Part shown: piece by piece, positions 23,497 through 36,005 of the stretch | How the letters are laid out: each line of letters begins with the position of its first letter | Position numbering within the stretch: position 1 is the first letter of the stretch | The notes under the pieces: generated by a model | What the model was told of the DNA's origin: nothing | Database searches by the model: none | The model's input: the letters and a program-made list of their open reading frames with translations, nothing else | Translations under genes and position numbers: made by a program | Assembly (NCBI GenBank): GCA_015680685.1 | Contig: MNCI01026608.1 | Span: 172,100-236,099, forward strand | Reading direction: 5' to 3' | Length of the DNA stretch: 64,000 nt | DNA from: Gnetum montanum | Taxonomy: Eukaryota; Streptophyta; Gnetopsida; Gnetales; Gnetaceae

Positions 23497-23564
23497 TTAG
23501 CCCCTTTTTGTTGATGTTTGGAGGAGTGGTCTGAGAGACATCGACAAAGAACAAAAAACACCAC
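23485..23564 (-). promoter_or_regulatory. Polypurine tract and 3' LTR start inside a conserved hairpin (element D)
   Basis: Outer arms are at 23486-23494 and 23556-23564 (GTGGTGTTT with AAACACCAC, 9 bp). Inner arms are 23507-23517 and 23538-23548, 11 positions with one mismatch. The sense polypurine tract is AACAAAAAGGGGCTAA. Same design as in B (13383-13461) and F. Confidence 0.75.
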
Positions 23565-25204
23565 AACAAGCCTGGCGCCAACATTGCTTGTTAATACCTA
23601 ACCAGATGTCACTTTTCCATGCTTAAGAGTGCTAATGATAATGGTATGTTTGAAGTAAAAAATGATAGAGGACATGTTAAGGAGATGGACTAAGGGATAG
23701 CAAGGGAGTGAAATAGAAACTATGTATGTAGTTGCAAGGTGCAACACTAGGAGGCATACTACCAAATTACGATCCCTCATTGGAGTGCTTGTGAGGGAGT
23801 CAATGTTGATGGCACTAGGATTACTTACCCTTGAAGTTGTAACCTCTTGTAGAAATGCTTGTGAGAAGGTCAATATGGTCTTAGGGTTGGACCAGTTGCA
23901 AAATTTTAGCTTTAATAATTTTTCAATTGGGAACATGTTTTGCCCCATCTCTTTGCCTTTTTTGTTTTTGTTTTTTTAACTACGAGTTAAACCTGCTTTG
24001 GGTTTTGCACATTGAAAGATGCTAGGTGTAGGATGCTTTTCTTCAAGTGGACTACATGCCACCTAATAGGCTTTGCCTTAATGCAACCATGTTATGTTTG
24101 TAGGATAGGTTTTTCCTCCCTAGGATGATTTTTATTACATTTGCTTAGGCTTTGACTAGCCTATAGAAGCTTCCCATAGGATGAGTTATGTTACGTTTCC
24201 TATGGGTTCTATGATTGACACAAAGAGGATGCCATGTGCATCGGGAGGGTTACAACTCGGTGATGCAAAGGAAAGTAGGAAAATGCAAGGTAAAAGGGGT
24301 AAATGTGAGTAGGTTATAGTGGGGTAATAGGGATATTCACTTTTCAGCAGTTCAACTAGCCCAATCATGCACATGGGAATAGTGTGTCATCTTGTTGCTA
24401 TGATGAGATGTGTCTTTGCATGACTGCCTTTAGGGCTTTGTGCTACAAACATAACGCAAAGGAAACAAACAAAACAACCACATAACATGAGGTGAGAGTA
24501 AACTGTTGGATGTAAAGGTGCTGCAAGTGTCATGAGTGTTGGAACAATTGTAAGAGCTACTAGCTCTAGTGTAGGAAAACTAGTGCAGGTGTTGGAGCAT
24601 GAAGGCTACAAAATCTCCAACATCCACACCAAAAGCAAGCACCCGAGGGAGGCCAGTAAAGAAATTGAGTGCAATGGTAATGTAGGTGCTTGAGACTCCA
24701 CACCAAGGATAGGAGATTGGAAAGCCAGCAAAATGGCAGAGAGCCAAGATGCTGAACATGCTTCCAAACCTAGGCAATGATGAGGGTTTGAGGATGGTAG
24801 CAAAATGGCTAGGCCATAGTACTACTGGTACTCTAGTGGGTGGTGCTAGTGATGAGAGCTCTAACCAATAATAAAATACCCAAGGCTAGTAATGCTATTG
24901 GTATGGATTAGGGGTGGTACTATTAGCGATGGTGGTAGGAGCTTTAGAAGGTTAGCAAAATGGTTAATGGCATCTTTAGAGGATCAAAAAAATGCCAATG
25001 ATAGTAACACTATAAATGTTCTAGATGCCTCTTTCTTGATGATGTGAAACCCATTCTAGAACTATAATGCCCTACCTTGCCTCACCCATGAGGTGTGGGA
25101 AGATGATAGAGGATTAGAGGTATTTGCACTTGCTTGTGTATAAAATTGTGTGTTGAGCTATGCATGTTGAATTACAAACCTAGTTTAAGGTCCTGGAAGA
25201 CCGT
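23565..25204 (-). other. Element D 3' untranslated region
   Basis: Between the third hairpin array and the polypurine hairpin. Short open frames exist on both strands but none resembles a known protein or is conserved in B or F. I see no gene. Confidence 0.55.
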
Positions 25205-25595
25205 GATGTGCTAGTTTATAGTCCTAGCAAATTGCTATGTGTTAATTTAACATCATAGCGGATGGTGGATGCTGTGCTAGTTTAACGTCATGATGCAAGG
25301 ATGAGATGTGCTAGTTTAAGTGTTGTGACAGAAAAATGCTATGTCAATTTATAGTCATAGTAGACTATGTTGTGGGTGTCAGTTTTAACATCATGGCCTA
25401 AGGACATTCTATGCTAGTTTAGCAAGATAGCAGACGTTCTTTGCCAGTTTATAGTCATAGCAGACTATGTTGTGGGTGCTAGTTTTAGCTTCATGTTCCA
25501 AGGATGATCTGTGCTAGTTTAGCATCATAGCAGATGTGCTATGCTAATTTATAGTCATAGAAGACTATGCTATGTTAGTTTATAGTCATAGAAAG
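25205..25595 (-). repeat. Hairpin array downstream of D pol
   Basis: About twelve units in 390 bp begin (plus strand) GCTAGTTTA or a variant. Six still form hairpins: CATC/GATG at 25251-25264 and 25523-25536, and ATAGTC/GACTAT at 25351-25368, 25451-25468 and 25551-25568, plus weaker ones. Loops are 6 bases (ATAGCG, ATAGCA, ATAGTA, ATAGAA). It starts within ten bases of the pol stop. Confidence 0.75.
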
Positions 25596-25602
25596 CTTTT
25601 CC

Positions 25603-28600
25603 TTACCTTGCTTTGTCATTGATGCATTGTGCATCGTACAACTTCAGATACAAGTGGTTTACCAGATTGGAAAATTCATTGTTGTCACGGTCAACAAGCT
25701 TGAATGCTTCATTGTCATATGCCTTGATGACTAAGAAAGGCCCTTCCTAGTTGGTTGAGAATTTATCCACAGGTTCACAAATGATCTTGAGGACTAGGTC
25801 TCCCTCCTTGATCGAGCACTGATGCTGATTGTGATGATGCTTTGGCCATTGCATTTGTTGGTACTGCTTGATTTGATAAAGCATCTACATGTGCTCCTCC
25901 TTTATTGAGTTGAGGTCTATGGTTCTCAACTCATCGTTTTAAGCCTTTTGATGAAGCTTGAGAGGATTACACGAAGAAATGGGACTTGCAATTCAAGAGG
26001 CAAGATGGCTTCAAATCCATAAACCATGTTGTATGACATCTTACTTGTTGCAGTTCTTCATGTTGTGTGCTAGACCAAGAGTACGCAGATGAGTTGCTCA
26101 TGCCATCACCATTTGCTGCTATGAAGCATCTTCTTTAGAAGATTGATGATGAATTTGTTTGTGGCATCCTCTTGGCCATTTTCCTACGAGTAGTAGGGTG
26201 ATGAAAAGGAATGTTCAATTTCGAGGCAGTCACAAAAGGAATTAGTGTTAGCACTGCTAAACTATGGTCCATTGTCAGTGACTATAGTCATGGGTAGACC
26301 AAAATGGGACTACAAATTTGCAAATTTGCTGCGATGTTCTCCTCCTAAGGGGAATAGCTTCAACCCACTTCGTAAAATACTTAGTGGCAATTATGATGAA
26401 ACTATACCCCACAAAGGATATAGGCATTATCGATCCTATGATGTCCAACCCCCAATGTTGGAATAGCCATGTGATTTTCATTTTATGCAACTCAGTAGGT
26501 GGAAAGTGCATGAGGTTTCCATGCCATTGACATGTGTTGCATGTCTTGACCTTGGAGACATAATCACGCTTCATGTAAGGCCAATAGTAGCCTAATCATA
26601 TGATTTTTGCCACCATTGCTTGGGGTGCTATGTGGCCTCTGCAAGGTCCCTCACTATCGCTAATGCATGTTAATAGTATGCCATCGTAGGATCATCAGCA
26701 CAATGTGCTATCACCTACGATGGTGTATGGTTGTGATTGCTTTTGAATTGCATCATTTTGAGTAGTGGTTAGATGCTATAGAGGTTCATCTTGTAGAAGG
26801 TACAACTTGATGTCATCGTACCACTCTATTGCATGGGTTGTGCCCACTATGGCAATGGATGCAATGTTAGTTGTTTGTGTGATAGGTATAGTGTAAACAA
26901 CCATTGTGGTGGACAATGCATAGAACATTTTAGGTGCAATGCTTAAGGCTAACGTAGCTAATGCATTGGCAATGGACTTTTCATTGTGGGGAGATGCTAG
27001 ACATTGGTAGTTGCAAAATCCTTGAGCAGGTACTTTGCCAAATCATAATAAGGCTTCAAGTATTGGACTTTGCAACTATAAACCTCTGTGACTTGGTTGA
27101 CAACTAGTTGAGAATCATCTCGAATCAATAGGTTTTGTATTCCTAGGTCATGAGCTACTAAGATGCCTCAGAGGAGACCTTCGTATTCCACCATGTTGTT
27201 AGTACATGAAAATGCAAAATGATATGCGAAGGGTTAGATCTCTCTAGAGGGGAACATGATTATGGTAGTGGCACTATCCCCTTAGAAGGTTGAAGTACCA
27301 TCGAAGTACAGAAGTACCTTGAAGTTATTAGGCACTTGTCTTATCCTAGTGACATGCTTGTCTAAAAACTCTTGATTTATCATTGCTTGATCATCAACTG
27401 GGGAAGCTGTAAGTTGTGTGGCTATTGCTTGACCTTTGGTTAATGCTTGTGAAATGTAATGTAAGTCAAACTCCACAGTTATTGCTTTCCAACATGCAAT
27501 GTGACTACTCTCATAAATGTTCATTGTAATGGCTTGGAGTACATTGCTTTTATAGATGATGTTTACTTAGCTATAGAAAAGATAATGCCTTCACTTCTTA
27601 AGTGTGAAGACCAAGGCGAGGCAAGTATTTTTCACATCATTATACTTTACTTCGTAGGCTACTAATGCATGGCTTAGGTAGTACATGGGGACCTCGGTAC
27701 CATTGTTTCACCTTTGGCAAAGTAAAGAAGTGATGAATGCATCAAAGGTAGCAAGGTAGATGTAGAAAGTTAAGATAGCTCCTATTTGAGGTTGTCAAAT
27801 GCCTCTTGGCATTGAGTCGTCCACTCAAATTAGACTCCCCTTTTGAGAAAATGTTGCATTGGCTACAACTTTTTAGTCAATCATGCGATAAATCGATGCA
27901 TGAATTACAATCTACCTTGTAACCCTCGTAGCTCCTTAGGGTTGGTCAATGGTGCTAAGTTGCTAATGGCCTTAACCTTATCAGGGTCTACACATATGCC
28001 TGCTTCCAATACTACAAAGCCTAGCATGTGGCCCATCTTGATGCCAAAGACACATTTCTTTGGATTTAGCCTAAGTTCATGCTTTAGGCAACGTTTGAGC
28101 ACAAGGTCTAAGTCATTTGCATGATTGTCTAATGCCTTGGATTTAACTGCTATATCATCAACATAATCACTAAAGATGCACATCATAGCTCATTGATAAG
28201 TTGCTTCTGCATTCTTAAGTTTGAAGGGCATCATGGTATAGCAAAAGGTATCCTAAGGGATCATGAAGGTAGTACTAAGTTGGTGCTTTGGGTTGATCTG
28301 AATCTAGTTGTACCTCAAGAACTCGTCCATAAAGGACAACAAGGCATGACTAGCCATAGTATCAACCAATTGATCAATACTAGGTAATGGGAAGTTGTCT
28401 TTAATGGTTACCTTGTTGAGGTCCTAGAAGTCTATGCAAGTGCTTATACTTTAGTTTTTCGTAGGGACAATGATGATGTTGGAGACCCAGTCAGCATAGT
28501 CAATGGCCTAGATGAAATCAACTTTGTAAAGCTTGGTGATTTCATTGCAGACTATAAATGCCACCTTAGGCCTAACCGTATGAGCTTTTTGTTTAGCTAG

Positions 28601-29004
28601 TTTCTTGTTGGGATCAAGGATTATGTTATGCTACACTACATGAGTATCAAGGCTTGCATGTCTTTGTAAGACCATGTGAATGCCTTGATGTTTTCATTAA
28701 GCACTCTTGTGATGTTTTGGGCATGTTGAGGCTCTAAAAAATAACTAAGTTTTAATTTTTTTGCCTTGCCACTAGATGTCGCTATGGGGACTTCAATAAG
28801 GGAATCCTCGGTGATGTCACTAGCCTCTAGATCTAGAGCCTTAACTAGATGGTTTTGCCAATCTAGCGATGTTTCTACAAATGTTATATATTCATCATAG
28901 GCTATAGGCTCAGGGTCTAGGAACTATGGATTAATGTAGCATGTAAGGTCACCATGTGGCCTAATGAGGACCAGAGGCAAATGAAGATGCTCGTACATAG
29001 ACAT
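25603..29004 (-). pseudogene. Element D pol: RT, RNase H, archaeal-type RNase H, integrase (decayed)
   Basis: A separate ORF with a plausible ATG at 29004. The first part has EPIAYDEYITFVETSLDW (about 28865-28920). RT: ADWVSNIIIVP (about 28500-28470), then the catalytic YVDDIAVKS (about 28160-28135) and LRLNPKKCVFGIKMGHMLGF. RNase H: PMYYLSHALVAY (about 27690-27655). A second RNase H follows: VLLYFDGTSTF (about 27315-27282), NNMVEYEGLL and DDSQLVVNQV (27200-27085), the mark of Tat/Ogre elements. Integrase: CNTCQW (about 26545), WGLDIIGSIMP, YFTKWVEAIPLR (to about 26340), then GPFLVIKAY (about 25745-25720). It ends KLVDRDNNEFSNLVNHLYLK, stop 25603-25605. Frames are broken by stops. Confidence 0.85.
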
Positions 29005-29024
29005 GTTGTGAATCTTGTGATAAT

Positions 29025-29026
29025 CT
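29025..29026 (-). promoter_or_regulatory. Acceptor-like site just before D pol
   Basis: The sense strand reads CTAGTTATTTTTACAAGATT about 20 bases before the pol ATG. It aligns with CTAGTTGCTTTTTTTTACAG|GAT in F and TTAGTTGATTTTTGCAG|GAT in B, so CAG has become CAAG here. If used, the protease-pol spacer would be spliced out as in Ogre elements. Confidence 0.45.
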
Positions 29027-29189
29027 TGTAAAAATAACTAGAAAGATGTCAAGCCAAACCTATCTTAATAAGAGCAATATGCATAGCTAAAGAAAACAAT
29101 GCAATAAAATTTTTCCTAAGTGTGTGAATGTGGTTCTGAATGCAAGGGATGCATGGGCTGATTTTGGGCCTCATCAAGCTATAGGGGCA

Positions 29190-29345
29190 ACAATTTAAGG
29201 TCTTAGCAGACTATGAGATGCTAGTTTAAGGTCTTGACGAATTCTTGGATGCTAGTTTAAGGTCTTAGCAAACCATTGGATGCTAGTTTAATGTCGTAGT
29301 GGATAGTTATGCACTAGTTTAATGTTGTAGCGGATGATTATATGT
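29190..29345 (-). repeat. Hairpin array upstream of D pol
   Basis: Five units of type (plus strand) GCTAGTTTAAGGTCTTAGCA. Some pairing remains: GGTC/GACT in the first, GGT/ACC in the third (29270 region), TGTC/GATA in the fourth. Loops are again 6 bases. Confidence 0.55.
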
Positions 29346-31200
29346 GCTAAATGCATCATTTAGAGCAAGATTTAGTGTGTTAGAGAAGAAAAAATAGCTT
29401 GAGTGCCCACTAGGTGGAAAGAAAAATTTGAAATTTTCTAAGTCTAGAGACTATTAGGAAAATCAAAAAATTTTCTAACTTTGGAGACTATGCTCGTCCC
29501 AACTATGCTAGGCATTGTTGAGTGTAGCAATGGGTAGGTAAAAATTTAAGTGGTCCCCAAGGGTATATAAATGCATTTTACCCTTGGTAAATCTATCATT
29601 GTCAAAAGGTAAAAAACAAACTTTCAAGGTGTAGCACAATTGCAAGAGTGTAGTCTGCCAAAGATGTCACATCAACATGGATGCTAGCACCCCGACCTGG
29701 CCGATGTGAAGGAGGAAGAGTGAGTCTTGGAACACCTACCATAGGCATGCGTGAAGGAGAGGAGAATTCCATTGATCACTAGGTACACCACTATGCTCAT
29801 CCCTTTATTGTTTTCTACCTTTTTGTACTTAGGCATTAGGGTTTGGGAGTGGCACCCTACCTTGGTAGGGGCAATCACCATCATGACTGTTGTGGCTGTG
29901 GCCATGAGGGAATGCACTAGGTAAGGGTTTTATCTTGTTGTTTTTTCTTCTAGCATTTTTGAGGGTTTTGACATAGCAAGGTGAGGTGCACAGGCTTGGT
30001 TGTAACATAGCCATAGGAGGAAGAAAGGAAGACTATGGGCCTACAGAAATTTGCTATTTTATTTGATATCATGCACAAGGTAGGGGGCTTGATGAGTGTG
30101 TGGGGATCAAGGGTTTTATTGTGATTTGAGGGCAAGGATTTGCATTATGGTGGTTGATGTAGTTGCGTAGGGAGGATTGAGTAGCGATATAGTAGGGTAA
30201 GGGTTTGCATTCTGCAACAGTTGTAGCTATTACAGTAGCTTGTTTTTTCTCTTGACGCATAGGGTGGGCAGGGATGACTACATGAGTGACAGCCTAGATG
30301 ACCTGTAGTAGAGGAGAAACATAGTAGGGGTTTGGCTTGTGGCCCTAGGGCCACTGCTAGTGGTGTGTGTGGTAGAGGGCATACCCACTACCTTTTCTTA
30401 CTTCCTCTTTCTTTTTGCTCTTGTTGTTACATGCAGGGGAAGGGTGACGACACAGGTAGTGGCACACTATAGGGTAGGGAAGCAGTGGTAGGAATAAGAT
30501 TTTAGTGATCCCCACCACCTACGAGGTGGGACTTGTAGCAGGGCTGTGACAAAGCATTGGTTGGGGTTATGCCCTAGGGACGACTTGCTGGGTCGGTGGC
30601 ACGACTACTTGGGCCATGACCATGATGGCAAGAAGTGTGTCATTAGTAAATATATCTTTTTTGAGGCTACACTCCTCAATGAGTGTAGCCAGTAGTTGTA
30701 ATTTTGCCTTTGACAATTGTGTTCTAGGGCTACACTCCCTAATGAGCATAGCCAACACTTAGAACTTTTTTCTCATTCTGGACTATGATCCTAGAGGTAG
30801 CTAGAGTTAGAATTTTTGTGATTATTTTGGACTATGCTACTCAAAGTTAGAAAAAATTTGAAAAATTTTGTTGAATGTAAAACTATCAACAATGCTAAAA
30901 CTATGATGATGCCAATCTTGTAAATCGAAATAATGCCAGATTGCTAAAACATGCAAACTCAACCAATGCGAAACATGCATACATGCGAGATGAAGTACTT
31001 ATGCTATGCTAACATGTTATACCCCAATGAGTACCAAGCACATCAAATGTGTAGTTGACGTCCTATACCCACAGGGCCTAGGGGATGCTAGGATATCTTT
31101 CTAAGTTACGTTATGTTACATTAATTTTTGCTAAATGTGAATTAATATGTTTTTGAAAAAATGCATCTATTGTGTACTAACACTACATTGGTCATTTGTC
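29346..31200 (-). other. Element D spacer between antisense gene and pol-side array
   Basis: Mixed sequence with words from the D LTR (ACTATGCTC, GAGCATAGCC near 29490, 30680 and 30745), suggesting old LTR-derived pieces. Minus-strand frames of about 60 codons are present, but none is recognisable. It would hold the promoter of the antisense gene if there is one; a promoter is not visible. Confidence 0.4.
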
Positions 31201-31289
31201 TGATTACAGGGTGTTGCTAAAGCCAATTGTGGTCATCGTGGAGCTTGTTGGCATCCTTTGTTGCATGAGTGAGCATGTGCCTAACACAC

Positions 31290-34200
31290 CGACACCAGAT
31301 ATGAAGTTGGATCATTAGGTGGTATGGTTTCGGCCAAGGGCCTCTAAGTTCCTAGCATTCTTGCTACAACAATTCAGTGTGTTCAAGTGGTCACACCTAG
31401 CAGTAGAGGTTGCAACTATCATCACTAAGACATTACTACCTGGGGCCAACTAGGACATACTCAAGTTCATGTCCGATGAACCCACGACCAGTGATGGATG
31501 AGTAGGTGGTTTGAGGTGAGGCCCTAGGGGCACTTGTTCCCTAGCTAGGATCTAGGAAATGTCAAAGTTCTCTTGTTACAACAAGGGAAACACCCTATTC
31601 ATGGCTATGTGCATGCATACCATGTTCCAAATCCCAACTAGAACTGTATACTACACCGAAGGATAAGTGCTCATGTTTTTGCATTATGCTCTATCGTTGT
31701 TGGTCATGCTAGATTTTCTAACTACTAGTTGCACATGTTTGATGCCAAGTTTAAAGTTGATGATGAGGGACCCCTTAATGAAACAAGGGCCCTTGCCTTG
31801 ACCTACACCACCCTAGAGGTGTTCTCCTTTAGTCTGAACTTTTAGGAGGCCATGGTTGAGCATGTGGGAGAGGACTTAGAGAACTATCCCACCTACTACC
31901 TGAAGGCTTTCGAGTGGTGCAAGACCTATGGTTGGCTTGATGAGGGTTGGGCCAGTGGCAAGCCCAACTTCGGGGAGCCAATTACACCACCACCTCCATC
32001 GGGTACATTATTATAGTTGCAATTGCTTTAGGAGAGGTGATGGTAGTTAGCACAAGCTGCAACAAGGCCATCCTCATAATGAAATATGGTGATGTAGAGG
32101 GGGCATAACATTAGTTGTGCCATAAGGCCTTAGATGCATTAACTAGTCAACTAACACATGCTATGTTGATGGACCTCTTCTTGGCCCTTAGCCTAAGCAC
32201 TCTAGTGGCTGGGTTGGTCACCATTATTGACTCCTTCAATAGCGAAGCTTGCTACTTCGTCATCTATGTGCATGGAGTGAGGGTGGTCCTAGAACTCAGT
32301 GATGCTTTCTTTGCAAAATTCTTTGGCCTCCCCTCTAAAGGCCCATTAGTTATTAATAAGGCCAATCGAGAGGTGGATCACAAAGGAGAGATTGAGGAGT
32401 GGTTGGGAACCACTCGATCTTGAAAAGGCATTGTGGTTGGAGACATGCGTGTACGTGAGGTTTGAGAGCTCTACTCTCTTTTTTATGCTTGGGTGTGTAC
32501 CCAAGGTCCAAGGGCACCAAATTTAACTATGTCTCCTTCATCTCTATCAAACTACAAGAAAAGATCACTAGGCTTCGCTACAACCTACAATTGAGGTCTC
32601 ATGTCCACTTTGCACTCTTTGCAGTGTTGTGGAGTTCCTGATGATCTAGGATAGCAGGCATTAGGTTTTGTAGGATTGCAAGAAACTATGTAAGCCTTGG
32701 GTTAAGCACTTGTTTATGACCACTCACACATAGGACCCTTGAGAGGGGATTGATGAGTCATACTCTGTTACAACGAAAGATCATCTCAGGAGGTCATGGT
32801 CATACTATTCTCTTGATAGTGCAAGCAAGTGTTCCCTAATGGTCATTATGGATGTGAGCAAGGCCAATCGATATATCATAGAGATGATGGGGCCTTCCAA
32901 GATGAAAATCTAGAGGCCACACCCAATAGAGGAGGCTGCCCTTGTGGTTGGATAGGTGGATGTCAAGAAGGTATGCCTCAAAATACCCACCTTTCATTTA
33001 GTGGTTGCAAGTTAGTAGACATGTCTTGGATGCATTTGTTTTGTATTTTTTTTATATTGATAATTTTTTATGTTTCCTTGCTATGTCATGCTAATGCTAT
33101 TATGCTATGTTCGTGAATTAGACAGGAGGGCTACTAAAGAAGCAACAGTAGTGATGATAGTAAAGATGGCTCCTCCTAAATTTGATGAGGAGGAAGCATG
33201 TGGAGAGGAGCTACATGAGGCCACTGAGAATTTATAGCAATTTGATTCCAAGGGGTTGTTCCACCCTAAGGGTGATTTTGCTAGCCTCTTCGATAATGTG
33301 CAACTAGGAGATCCTCCTACACTGACACCTAAGGGCTTGTTAGGTAAATACTTTAAGTTGCCATATGCTTTCACTCTTTGCTCTTGCATCTTTAGCTATT
33401 CAATTGTTAAGTATTATGTTATGTTGGGTTATAGCCTCAGATGTTCCTATCAACGATCCACCACCAGTGCCTACCCACCACATGAAGCCATGGGTAGAGA
33501 CGTTAGAGAAATTTGCCTTCATGGAAGGCATAGTTGAGGACATGGTGGACTGCATATAGCAAGTGGATTTTGAGCTTGGTATATATGTTGTTTTCCTTGA
33601 ATTGCTTTACTGATTTTGTGCTTAGTCATGGTTGATGTTGATTTGCTTTCTATATGTCAATAGGTTCTAAGCTATGTTGGGATTTGAACCTGGTGGCCAA
33701 GGTGGATGTCATCCTTAAGTATCCCCTTGAGGTGGATCAGGTGCCTCATTGTGTGTACAAGGTAGTTAGCAAGTGCATGCTTTCTAGTGAAAAAGTGTTA
33801 TGGACTTTTAGGCACTCAAATGAGCACCTATGGAGATGCATGCATGAGCTTGAGGAGACTGTGGTAAGCATGAGTGCAAAGAATGAGGACCTTCAGTCCA
33901 GTTATGATTTCTTATCAGCTCAATCTTAGGGGGATAGTACCTAGCAGATTGTAGAAATTGATTATGCCAGGTATTGGTCAATGATCTAGGGCAAAAATGA
34001 TGCCACTCAAGAGATTACTGAGCAAAGGTTTTAGATGGATCTAGTCTCCCAGAAGAGCCAGGAATGGAGAGCTTTAGCACTAAGGTGTGCAAGTGGGATC
34101 ACATGCGAAAAGACCACAAGCACCACTACAAGTGTGAGCAAGATGCATATTTTTAGTAGCTCAAAGGGGAGTCCATCAAAGCCCATTGCCTTGAGTTGTT

Positions 34201-34630
34201 CACTCAGCAAATAATGGTTAGTGGGTCCCCAAAGTGAGAGATTGCTATGCCCTTAGGGGAGATGTATACCATCACCTTTTTGATGCAGCCATTGACATGG
34301 ACCACTGTGGATGAGGAAAAGACCCTTGTGGGTGTTAACTTTGACCATGAGGATTGGACATGGTTATTAGAGGCTAAGATCCTTTGATGCTTGGAGGAGG
34401 GCCTTGATAGACTACCTCCAGACATGGTCAATGTAGGACCCTCTCATGTTAGGTTTTTGTTTTGTTTATATGTCATGCTCTTTCTGTTAGGTTATGTACT
34501 ATACATTGGTTATAGATTTTTGTGATTATTGTCTTTGACATGCACTAGGCGATGTTGTAGGCCCCAGTGATGTAGTAGATGAAGATGAGCCTCCACCACC
34601 ACCTAGTGCCGTTGGTTGAGCAAATCTTGA
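31290..34630 (+). pseudogene. Antisense, apparently intron-containing gene inside element D
   Basis: Coding-like stretches run on the plus strand, opposite to D. Examples: FRPRASKFLAFLLQQFSVFKW (about 31329-31390); NYPTYYLKAFEWCKTYGWLDEGW (31880-31950); a block with VTIIDSFNSE, YVHGVRVVLE and FAKFFGLPSKG (32218-32340); HMKPWVETLEKFAFMEGI (33480-33530); and a likely coiled coil with LWRCMHELEETV and KNEDLQSSYDFL (33820-33925). The last exon ends VDEDEPPPPSAVG* near 34617. Coding stretches are separated by segments with GT...AG ends (32971-33125, 33344-33434, 33579-33663, and about 34439-34548). The VHGVRV...FGLPSKG block faintly recalls the plant transposon protein encoded after integrase in Athila elements. 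Several stops and frameshifts make it a pseudogene. Its function is unknown. Confidence 0.55.
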
Positions 34631-34799
34631 TGTAACCCTGCCATTGGGAATTTTTGTATTTTTGTGTATTTTTGTAGTGTAGTACGGATGGTATATACTA
34701 TATTTTTATGAGATAGTGGATTTTTGCTACATGAAGTGTATATTGAACAATCTATTATATTTATTTGTTATGTTTAATGTTAAATGTTGCGATGGGTTG

Positions 34800-34978
34800 A
34801 TGCGATTAGGCTATGGTGATTGCTAGTTTTAGGCCATTTTGACCCACATGTGTAGAAAACATTTTGATAGTTTTAGGCCATTCTAGGCATTAATGATAAT
34901 TTATGGCCATTTCAGGCCATGTAGTGATAAGAAGGGTTTTAACTGATTTTGGGTTGTGGTTGCCCTTGTGATGCCAAT
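34800..34978 (-). repeat. GGCC-type repeat array of D, left part (interrupted by C)
   Basis: Repeated TAGTTTTAGGCCATTTT-like units (plus strand). The array continues at 44905-45130 on the other side of C. Stems are mostly decayed here. Confidence 0.6.
34974..34978 (+). repeat. Target-site duplication, left side of element C
   Basis: CCAAT before C, CCAGT (44905-44909) after it; one mismatch. Confidence 0.75.
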
Positions 34979-35820
34979 TGATGAGCTGTGATATCACATC
35001 TACCATATTAGGTACGTGATATCAAAGACTTCCAAGCGATATCAGACATTTGATATTAGGGCCTATGTTGTTGCCTATAAATAAGAGGTGGGTGCACTTG
35101 GTTTGGCAATAGAAAAATAGTTAGTTCATTAGTCTTAGTCCCTTACTCGAACTCTTGCCTTTTCCATTCTCAAAGTTAGAATTATTTCTGAGTGCTCGCA
35201 GTAGGAGTCATAAAGTGAACAGATCTTTATTTGAGCATTGTGTACCTGAGCACACCTTGTGGCTGAAAATAAAAATGAACTTTGTGATAAAACTTGCAGT
35301 ATTCAAAATTTCTTATTTAATGTTATTTATAGTTATTTAATGCTTTCCTTGGTTAATTAATGTTCTCTCTCTTACCTTGTTAACTCTCCCAAGTAAGCAC
35401 ACTGAATACGACCACTTCGAGCATGGTTGGAACACTTGGTAACCTAGTTACAATTAACGTTTGGTAATCCCAGTAGTGCTGCACTAGTTCAGGATGTGGA
35501 CAACAAGTGAGAATGGATGCTTGTGTTAGGACTAGTTAGAGCATAGTTAATTAGTTAAATTAAATTGGTTACTTAATTAGTTCACTTCTCCCTTTGTAGC
35601 ACCAGGACATAAAACATAGAAATATATTAAAAAATCATATACCTCAAGTTTACTTAACCATACAATCATGCTATACCAGTAAGCTTGGGAAGACAACGAT
35701 TGACTAACCCATCTGAGTTCTGTAAAAGTTCATAAGCACTTAGTCCTTGGAATTCAACTGGATCATGTGTGTATGCTCGTATTTGTATGGTTGAGTGTAG
35801 GGATACCTCGTTGCTCATCA
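34979..35820 (+). repeat. Element C 5' LTR
   Basis: 842 bp, TGATGAG to CTCATCA. GATATC words lie in U3 (34990-35060) and the TATA box at 35076-35083. It matches the 3' LTR 44086-44904 closely apart from scattered substitutions and short indels. Confidence 0.92.
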
Positions 35821-35821
35821 T

Positions 35822-35839
35822 TGGCGCTATTGTTGGGGA
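35822..35839 (+). promoter_or_regulatory. Primer-binding site of element C (tRNA-Asp type)
   Basis: TGGCGCTATTGTTGGGGA differs from the tRNA-Asp complement TGGCGCCGTTGCCGGGGA at four positions, all C-to-T or G-to-A changes, as expected from deamination of methylated cytosines. Confidence 0.75.
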
Positions 35840-36005
35840 CTTTGTTGTTTGTGTGCTAGCTAGAACTTAGGAAATCTTTCCATCATTGGAACAAACCCTC
35901 AAGGTTGGTTATTTTACAATTATTAAAAAGAGGAATATTGCACACTAAATAGACAATTATGTCTTCTTCTTCTTACAAGAGTACTTCACTGCCTAGGTCT
36001 AATAC

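Noticed and set aside
29684-30354. Several overlapping minus-strand frames as genes
   Set aside because: Each is short, mutually overlapping and unlike any known protein; they were kept only as spacer.
33105-33389. Minus-strand open frame in the antisense-gene region of D
   Set aside because: The codon pattern and intron-like boundaries support the plus strand; the minus frame shows no family motif.
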